DNA of 64,000 nt, taken from Lysinibacillus cavernae (GTDB taxonomy: Bacteria; Bacillota; Bacilli; Bacillales_A; Planococcaceae). A program made the position numbers and the translations under genes. The stretch's first letter is position 1. Each line of letters starts with the position of its first letter. The DNA lies in NCBI RefSeq assembly GCF_009724685.1, contig NZ_WMEF01000002.1, positions 186,001-250,000 on the forward strand, read 5' to 3'. The notes beneath the pieces are model-generated. The model did no database searches and had not been told where the DNA came from. It worked only from the letters and a program-made list of their open reading frames with translations. This document shows, in pieces, positions 58,679 through 64,000 of the stretch.

Positions 58679-58897
58679 TTCAGAATATCCCATATTCATC
58701 GGTACTGCCCAAATGTAAAAAGCAGCAAGAGCTACGCAAACTAAAAGGGATTTATAAATTTTATGGGGGAGTAATTTTTCAAAGATTGACGAAAAAATAA
58801 TGATACATCCAATTTCAACAGCCATTAATAGCATCACTGGAAGAATGATAAATAGCACACTTAATCCACCAGATAAAAATGTTGTTAATAAGTTCAT
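58658..58897 (-). CDS. Small membrane protein, 79 aa
   Basis: Two to three hydrophobic helices (MNLLTTFLSGGLSVLFIILP; VEIGCIIIFSSIFEKLLP; SLLVCVALAAFYIWAVP). The ATG follows GAGGTAATTAT. No family recognised. The gap to 59225 holds only a terminator. Confidence 0.65.
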   Translation of the reverse strand: MNLLTTFLSGGLSVLFIILPVMLLMAVEIGCIIIFSSIFEKLLPHKIYKSLLVCVALAAFYIWAVPMNMGYSEFFRATF

Positions 58898-59115
58898 ATA
58901 ATTACCTCATTATGTATTTTGGTAAATTATAACACAAAAAAGACGTGACGTTTGTACATGCCAAAACGTATTCCATTGGTGCATGGGAATCGAGAGCTTG
59001 AGGTACTACATAGGTTGCTTAATGGGAACAGTATGAGCGCTTTATAATTAGATAAAGGGATATATTTAGTACTCCGTTATTCAAATCAAAGGCTATGGAT
59101 TCTCATATTTATAAA

Positions 59116-59148
59116 TAACCAGGCGCTCTAGTGAGTACCTGGTTTTAA
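59116..59148. terminator. Terminator of a repeated type, copy 2
   Basis: AACCAGGcGCTC pairs with GAGTaCCTGGTT; nearly the same sequence as at 57383. Confidence 0.75.
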
Positions 59149-59224
59149 ATCAACTGAACTCGGTCGGCGTAAAGCTTCTCGAATGTGATAATCTACTTTT
59201 TCTCTCTGTTTTGAATTATAGTAA

Positions 59225-60100
59225 TCAATTTTTGGTCTTTTCTTTAAAACGTTCGATGAGAAAATCAATAAAATATCTACTTGCTATTGGTAATACCCTT
59301 TTATCTTTGTATACCAAGCTTATTGTACGTCTGACAGAAGGCGAGATAGGCTTTGTTACAATACTATATGGGCATCTATCTAAAACAAGTTTCGGTAATA
59401 CGGATATTCCAAGACCTTGTTCAATCATAGACATAATAGCATAATCATCGTGTACGCGGAATTGTATATTAGGTTCAAGGCCATTCTGTTTAAAAACGGT
59501 TAATGTTTCATTTATTTCTCCTTCATCTAAAAGAATATATGGTTCACCGATTAATTCTTTCAATAATACTTTGTTTTCAGATGCTAAGTAATGATTTGTT
59601 GGTAATACGGCAAGCATGTCGTCTTCTTGCAATGGAATGGTAGTTAGTTTGGACACAGCGTCAGGATTAACAAAGCCAAAGTCTACGAAACCTTCTTTCA
59701 CCCAATTAGAAATAACCGTATATTCACCTTGATATATATTAAAATGAACAGCTGGGTACTTTTGTTTAAAATCTTTTATTAGTTCAGGTAGCCAATGACA
59801 TGCCACGCTAGAAAATGATCCAATACGAATAAGCCCTCTTTGCAACCCCTTCATCTCATTTTGTTTTTCCAATAGTTCCAATTGAGAATTACTGATATTT
59901 CTAATATACGGTAAAAATTCTTCGCCATCTGGTGTAAGCGTAATACCAGTTCGAGAACGCAAAATTAGAGTGGTAGAAAGTTCTTTCTCTAAGGAATTTA
60001 CCATTTGACTAATGGCTGACTGGGTGTAACCTAATTCTTCAGCAGCCTTTGTAAAATTACCTGTTTCAATTACTTTAATAAAAGCATGGTAAGCATTCAT
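59225..60100 (-). CDS. LysR-family regulator, 291 aa
   Basis: N-terminal HTH (MNAYHAFIKVIETGNFTKAA EELGYTQSAISQMVNSLEKE) and a periplasmic-binding-like effector domain from about residue 90. It is divergent from the EamA-quinone reductase operon and should activate or repress it. A dyad ATTAG-N5-CTAAT lies between them. The effector is unknown; with an oxidoreductase and an exporter as targets, a quinone or other toxic small molecule is plausible. The ATG follows AAAGGTG. Confidence 0.92.
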   Translation of the reverse strand: MNAYHAFIKVIETGNFTKAAEELGYTQSAISQMVNSLEKELSTTLILRSRTGITLTPDGEEFLPYIRNISNSQLELLEKQNEMKGLQRGLIRIGSFSSVACHWLPELIKDFKQKYPAVHFNIYQGEYTVISNWVKEGFVDFGFVNPDAVSKLTTIPLQEDDMLAVLPTNHYLASENKVLLKELIGEPYILLDEGEINETLTVFKQNGLEPNIQFRVHDDYAIMSMIEQGLGISVLPKLVLDRCPYSIVTKPISPSVRRTISLVYKDKRVLPIASRYFIDFLIERFKEKTKN

Positions 60101-60117
60101 TTTAAATCACCTTTTGT

Positions 60118-60132
60118 ATTAGATTTTCTAAT
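60118..60132. promoter_or_regulatory. Candidate LysR box
   Basis: ATTAG-ATTTT-CTAAT, a 15-bp dyad of the T-N11-A kind, in the divergent intergenic region; a weaker ATTCG/CTAAT version follows at 60148-60163. Confidence 0.5.
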
Positions 60133-60219
60133 AGTTATATTATAAACATTCGTTTTACTAATGGAAATACCGATGATACTATAAAGCCACTATTAAATGT
60201 TTGAAAGGGGGGAATACTA

Positions 60220-61098
60220 ATGACACCAAAACAGGCAAATTTATTAATGGCAAGCGTCTCTTTAGTATGGGGAACATCTTATATTTTCATGAAACTTCTC
60301 GCTGATAGTGTTTCTCCTATTACAGTGGTAGCTTTACGGTTTGGGATTGCATTTCTAGTTATGTTTGTTTTATTTAGTAAGAAATTAATGAGTGTGAATG
60401 TCAAAACATTAACGTACAGCGCTATCGTTGGCGCATTATTATGCGGAATTTTCATTGCTCTCATGTATGGGATGAAAACAACAACTGCTTCTTCAGCAGG
60501 CTTTTTAACAAGTACAACCGTTATTTTAGTGCCTATTTTGCAAATACTAATTACACGAAAGTTGCCTCGGAAAGAAATTCTATATGGATTAACCACTGTT
60601 GCTATTGGTTTATCGCTACTTACGATTAAAGAAGATTTTACATTTGCTTCGGGTTCAATTTTATGTTTAGCTGCTGCCTTTCTGTATGCGGTTCACATTA
60701 TAGTTACAAATTATTTTGTTCAAGACGTTGATGCTTTTCAATTAGGGATTTTCCAACTCGGCTTTGCCAGTCTTTATGCTGCGATAGGAAGTTTCATATT
60801 TAAAGCACCTATTTTACTAAGTGACACAAAGGCTTGGCTAGCAATCCTCGGGTTAGCAATTATTTGTTCTGCATATGGGTTTGTCATGCAGCCAATTGCT
60901 CAAAAATACACTACCCCTGAAAGTACAGGTTTTTTATTTTCTCTCGAACCAGTTTTTTCAGCCATATTTGCATTTATCGTTCTGAATGAAAATATGGGTG
61001 GGCAAGGATATTTAGGTGCTTCGCTAATTCTAGCTGGTGTAATCATTGCAAATCCGCCATTTAAAAAACAAATTAAATTGAAGGAGATAAAAGAATGA
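60220..61098 (+). CDS. EamA-family (DMT) exporter, 292 aa
   Basis: Ten helices in two EamA repeats, starting MTPKQANLLMASVSLVWGTS YIFMK; the second half carries FLFSLEPVFSAIFAFIVLNE, the family motif. It exports small metabolites or drugs. The gene for an NQO-type oxidoreductase starts four bases before its stop (ATGA), so they are translated together and probably serve one detoxification step. The ATG follows AAGGGGGG. Confidence 0.92.
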   Translation: MTPKQANLLMASVSLVWGTSYIFMKLLADSVSPITVVALRFGIAFLVMFVLFSKKLMSVNVKTLTYSAIVGALLCGIFIALMYGMKTTTASSAGFLTSTTVILVPILQILITRKLPRKEILYGLTTVAIGLSLLTIKEDFTFASGSILCLAAAFLYAVHIIVTNYFVQDVDAFQLGIFQLGFASLYAAIGSFIFKAPILLSDTKAWLAILGLAIICSAYGFVMQPIAQKYTTPESTGFLFSLEPVFSAIFAFIVLNENMGGQGYLGASLILAGVIIANPPFKKQIKLKEIKE

Positions 61099-61805
61099 AT
61101 ATTTTAATTATCTACGCACATCCAGAACCGAAGTCTTTTAATGCAGCATTAAAAGACCTTGCTGTTTCAGAATTAACTACCTTAGGCCATGAAGTCAAAG
61201 TATCCGATTTGTATGCTATGAATTTCAAGGCAGTTGCCAATAGTGAAGACTTTAATGAACGAGAAAACAAAGAGTTCTTAAAGTATGCAGTAGAACAAAA
61301 ACATGCAGTTAAAACAAATAGCTTTTCAAAAGATATTGAAGAAGAGCAAAAAAAGCTTGTATGGGCAGATTTTGTAATTTTTCAATTCCCTCTATGGTGG
61401 TACTCGGCTCCAGCTATATTAAAAGGATGGTTTGATAGGGTTTTTGCTTCGGGATTTATTTATTCAAGGGATATGCGGTATGACACAGGGGGCCTAAAAG
61501 GAAGAAAAGCAATGTTATCTATTACAACAGGATCTCCTAAAGATGCCTATACGCCACACGGAATGGATGGAGATATTCATGAGAAAATTCTTTATCATAT
61601 CAATCATGGGATGCTTTATTTTGCTGGGTTAGAGCCTGTTGAGCCATTTATCGCATGGACTCCATCACATGATGAAGAAGATCGAAACGTTTACTTAGAA
61701 AAATACAAATGGCGCTTAAATCATCTTTTAGATATCCCTTCAATTAATTATCATCCACAATCACATTATGACGAGAATCATCAATTGAAAAGTAAATATA
61801 GATAG
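61095..61805 (+). CDS. NAD(P)H:quinone oxidoreductase, flavodoxin fold, 236 aa
   Basis: MNILIIYAHPEPKSFNAALK is the FMN/FAD phosphate loop; FPLWWYSAPAILKGWFDRVF and ITTGSPKDAYTPHGMDGDI complete the flavin site of the NQO1/MdaB/YwrO family. Two-electron quinone reduction is the expected reaction. The overlap with the exporter gene and the divergent LysR gene suggest a regulated module that reduces and expels a redox-active compound. Confidence 0.92.
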   Translation: MNILIIYAHPEPKSFNAALKDLAVSELTTLGHEVKVSDLYAMNFKAVANSEDFNERENKEFLKYAVEQKHAVKTNSFSKDIEEEQKKLVWADFVIFQFPLWWYSAPAILKGWFDRVFASGFIYSRDMRYDTGGLKGRKAMLSITTGSPKDAYTPHGMDGDIHEKILYHINHGMLYFAGLEPVEPFIAWTPSHDEEDRNVYLEKYKWRLNHLLDIPSINYHPQSHYDENHQLKSKYR

Positions 61806-61822
61806 TGAATGATATTGTAGAA

Positions 61823-61855
61823 AATGACCACTCCAACTGGGGTGGTCATAAAATT
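61823..61855 (+). terminator. Hairpin after the operon
   Basis: ATGACCAC pairs with GTGGTCAT; the tail AAAATTTG is weak for a terminator. Confidence 0.6.
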
Positions 61856-62055
61856 TGCTTGTGAAAAAATATGTATTAAAAATTAAATCCAACTATGCTA
61901 AAAGTTGAAAACCCTTGATACTATGTAATTGAACGGAAGGTTGGCTAAACAAATTGTAACCTAGGCAGTGCTACTTGGTTCAATATTTAGAAAAATATAG
62001 TAAAATATTTACTGATACTATGCATGTAATCATAAAGAGATAATGAGGGGATAGC

Positions 62056-62628
62056 ATGAAAACATTTATTTATATGGTGAGGCATGGGGATTCACCGAAA
62101 GATGGAAATGAAAGAACAAGAGAGTTAACCGAAAAAGGACGATTAGATGTGCATCAAATTACGGCTATCTTACAGGAAGAGGAGATTGATACTGTAGTCT
62201 CAAGCCCATATCATCGTTCAATCCTAACCGTGCAGGAAGTAGCGGATAACATAGAAAGTGATGTAATTGTATTTGAAGACCTTAAAGAAAGAATTTTTAT
62301 CGCTGGAGATAAGCGAATAGCTGATAAGGACTTATATCCTCTATTAGAAAAGTCATTCGCTGACCCAAACTTTGCTTTAGCAGAAGGGGAATCTAATGCA
62401 GACTGTCAGAAACGTGCAATAAAAGTATTAAAAGAACTATTAAACACATATCAAGGTCGGAAAGTGGCGATAGGAACGCATGGGGCTGTAATGACATTAA
62501 TGATGGGGCATTATGACAATAAATATGATTTGGACTTTCTACTCCATACAACAAAACCAGATATATACAGAATGGAATTTGAAGGGCAAGAATTGATTGA
62601 GGTAAAAAGATTATGGAGTATGAAATAA
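62056..62628 (+). CDS. Histidine phosphatase-family protein, 190 aa
   Basis: The RHG motif is YMVRHGDSPKD (catalytic His near residue 10); RSILTVQEVA, EGESNADCQKRA and GTHGAVMTLMM supply the other active-site residues. It is of the PhoE/cofactor-independent phosphoglycerate mutase-like group and removes a phosphate from an unknown substrate. The ATG follows GAGGGG. Confidence 0.9.
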   Translation: MKTFIYMVRHGDSPKDGNERTRELTEKGRLDVHQITAILQEEEIDTVVSSPYHRSILTVQEVADNIESDVIVFEDLKERIFIAGDKRIADKDLYPLLEKSFADPNFALAEGESNADCQKRAIKVLKELLNTYQGRKVAIGTHGAVMTLMMGHYDNKYDLDFLLHTTKPDIYRMEFEGQELIEVKRLWSMK

Positions 62629-62655
62629 ACGACTAGAGGAAATCATATAGACAAA

Positions 62656-62697
62656 TTACCAGGGGCTCATTAGAAAGTGAGTACCTGGTTTTTTGTC
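62656..62697. terminator. Terminator of a repeated type, copy 3
   Basis: ACCAGGgGCTCA pairs with TGAGTaCCTGGT and is followed by T6. Confidence 0.8.
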
Positions 62698-62735
62698 ATT
62701 ACATACAAGTTATTGAGGAATGGATTCGTTAGATG

Positions 62736-63455
62736 TTAAGGGTTTGATTGCCTAGCTTTATCTTTCAAGCTGATATATAAGGACCCATTTGTTTGAACCT
62801 GAGCAAAAAAGACATCTTCAACAGATTGTATATTTTGCTTTTTTAACTTTTTCATTAGCCATTCTTCTGTTAACTCAAGTTCTACTAGGTTTTCGTTTAT
62901 TAGTTGGCCATCTGAAACCACTTCTGTTGGTAGGTAAGTGGGAGGTGATACATCTGCTTTAACATCCTGCTTCGTAGCAATTTGTTCAGAAGTTTTTTGC
63001 ATAACACTGAGTTTACCATCAGTTTCAAGTACTGCATATTGTACATCCTGTACAGAGAAAATTGCTTGTTCGCGTAACAACATGGTTAACTCATCCAAAT
63101 GGAGACGATTTTTCTTTAAGGCAGATTCTAAAATAACTCCTTTTTGTATAACTATAGTAGGTTTATCATCTAGGAGGACACGAGCTTTCTTAGATTTAAT
63201 AGTAATAATAGTCATTATATACGTTAAAACCCCCCACCAAATGAGTGCAATGAGTGCATCTAAAAAATGTGTTTGGGCTTGTGATGCAATTTGAGCAGCG
63301 ATCGAACCAAGTGAAATACCTGTTATATAGTGAAAAAAAGTGAGCTGACTAAGTTGTTTTTTTCCGAGGATTCGAGTCAAAATAAGTAGCACAAAAAAAG
63401 AAACAATAACTCTTAGTATTATTTCCCAAAACTCTGTATGGATAAAGTCTCCCAC
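62736..63455 (-). CDS. DUF421 membrane protein (YetF-like), 239 aa
   Basis: Three helices at the N-terminus (about residues 8-27, 38-55 and 60-80), then a cytoplasmic DUF421 domain: KPTIVIQKGVILESALKKNR LHLDELTMLLREQ is the family block. Function is unknown; several are spore- or stress-linked in Bacillus. GTG at 63455 is chosen because GGGAGG stands before it; the frame is open 36 codons upstream without a site. Confidence 0.88.
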   Translation of the reverse strand: MGDFIHTEFWEIILRVIVSFFVLLILTRILGKKQLSQLTFFHYITGISLGSIAAQIASQAQTHFLDALIALIWWGVLTYIMTIITIKSKKARVLLDDKPTIVIQKGVILESALKKNRLHLDELTMLLREQAIFSVQDVQYAVLETDGKLSVMQKTSEQIATKQDVKADVSPPTYLPTEVVSDGQLINENLVELELTEEWLMKKLKKQNIQSVEDVFFAQVQTNGSLYISLKDKARQSNP

Positions 63456-63654
63456 AAATAAATCCTCCCTTAAATTGGTGTCGAAAAATAGCCTGTGCAA
63501 AAATTTAATGGGTATACAACAATCACGGATCACTGACAAAGGAGCGTTTTGAATATAAACCAATTTATATTCCTATTATGTATAAAAATAAAAGAAGCCA
63601 CTTATGTAAGTGACTGAGATACTTAAAAATAATCCAAATATAAAATGGAACGGT

Positions 63655-63713
63655 AATCGCTATGAACTCTAGGGGACGGAAAAAAGGGGTAATTCTCGTC
63701 ATTCATAGCGATT
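63655..63713. repeat. 12-bp perfect inverted repeat, 35-base loop
   Basis: AATCGCTATGAA (63655-63666) and TTCATAGCGATT (63702-63713). No T-run follows. The gap 63456-63893 holds no gene apart from this and the next promoter. Confidence 0.6.
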
Positions 63714-63893
63714 CCCCCTTACAACTTTAGTATTTACTATGTAAGTTAATTTTAAACAATAATTTATTTAAAGAACATTTATTGAAAAATAATAATTGGC
63801 TATTTGTTAACCTAATTTTTCTGCAACTTAAAATCGTATGGGTAAAGATAATCTGGACAATAATAAAGATGAAAAGAGAAAAGAGGTGAATAG

Positions 63894-64000
63894 ATGAGGA
63901 AAATACTATTAGGCACTTTTACAGCAGTTCTTTCTACAGGGTTATTATTTGGATGTGGCACAGCTAATGATGAACAGGAGCCAGACCCAACTGAAGAACC
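63894..64000 (+). CDS. Lipoprotein, N-terminal part only
   Basis: MRKILLGTFTAVLSTGLLFG C is a lipoprotein signal with lipobox LLFGC (C21), then the acidic linker GTANDEQEPDPTEE up to the window edge. The ATG follows AAAGAGGTG. The family cannot be judged from this part. Confidence 0.75.
   Translation, partial: MRKILLGTFTAVLSTGLLFGCGTANDEQEPDPTEE

Noticed and set aside
1..64000. tRNA and rRNA genes
   Set aside because: None recognised by eye, including TTCGAATCC-type T-arms followed by acceptor stems; a tRNAscan-type search would be decisive.

Overview
The window reads as the chromosome of a low-GC, endospore-forming Firmicute, most like Lysinibacillus or a close Bacillaceae/Planococcaceae relative. 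The signs are strong GGAGG-type ribosome binding sites with many TTG and GTG starts, hairpins with T-tails after most genes, two YjcZ-type sporulation peptides, a YpjP-type secreted protein, a bacilliredoxin and many DinB, GNAT and Nudix proteins. I recognised no rRNA, tRNA or CRISPR array. The species call is inference; no search was run.

Layout. 1-10.5 kb: end of csaA, a Nudix hydrolase, a 102-bp tandem-repeat array, an HTH protein converging on an APH-fold kinase, a phage-type amidase, a YHYH/copper-amine-oxidase-stalk secreted protein, DUF2975 and an AlkD-type repair protein, with relics of a TetR regulator and of a second DUF2975 gene. 10.8-17.5 kb: a two-component system followed by two ABC transporters, each an ATPase fused to an FtsX/MacB-type permease; this looks like an antimicrobial-peptide sensing and resistance module. 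17.6-34.7 kb: metabolic and stress genes (Nudix, threonine-aldolase-type lyase, SDR, GNATs, DinBs, PhzF, BASS transporter, HAD) mixed with very small membrane genes. An EamA exporter here has an apparent leader-peptide attenuator.

34.7-39.4 kb is a scrambled accessory patch. Orphan, possibly immunity-type genes are separated by palindromic repeat elements of at least three kinds, with a truncated IS110 transposase whose upstream end (the bridge-RNA region in this family) is still present, and several genes broken by single stop codons. 39.5-47.5 kb: a lipoprotein metalloprotease, a second YjcZ peptide, an alpha-CTD-like HhH protein, DUF4256, bacilliredoxin overlapping a methyltransferase, a probable ~340-nt non-coding RNA gene, and an AbiEii-like protein.

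47.8-52.1 kb: a YpjP gene whose 3' end and terminator are repeated about 2.65 kb downstream. Between the copies lie a decayed phage DnaC helicase loader and an intact redox unit (Rrf2 regulator, azoreductase, AhpD-like protein) with two tandem operator palindromes; this resembles a decayed integrative element. 52.3-64 kb: a Vat-family (streptogramin A) acetyltransferase, a pentapeptide-repeat protein, GrpB, lipoproteins, a LysR regulator divergent from an EamA exporter plus quinone-reductase operon, a histidine phosphatase and DUF421.

The common theme is chemical defence (transport, acetylation, quinone and electrophile reduction, alkylation repair) in a region with much gene decay and many structured repeats.
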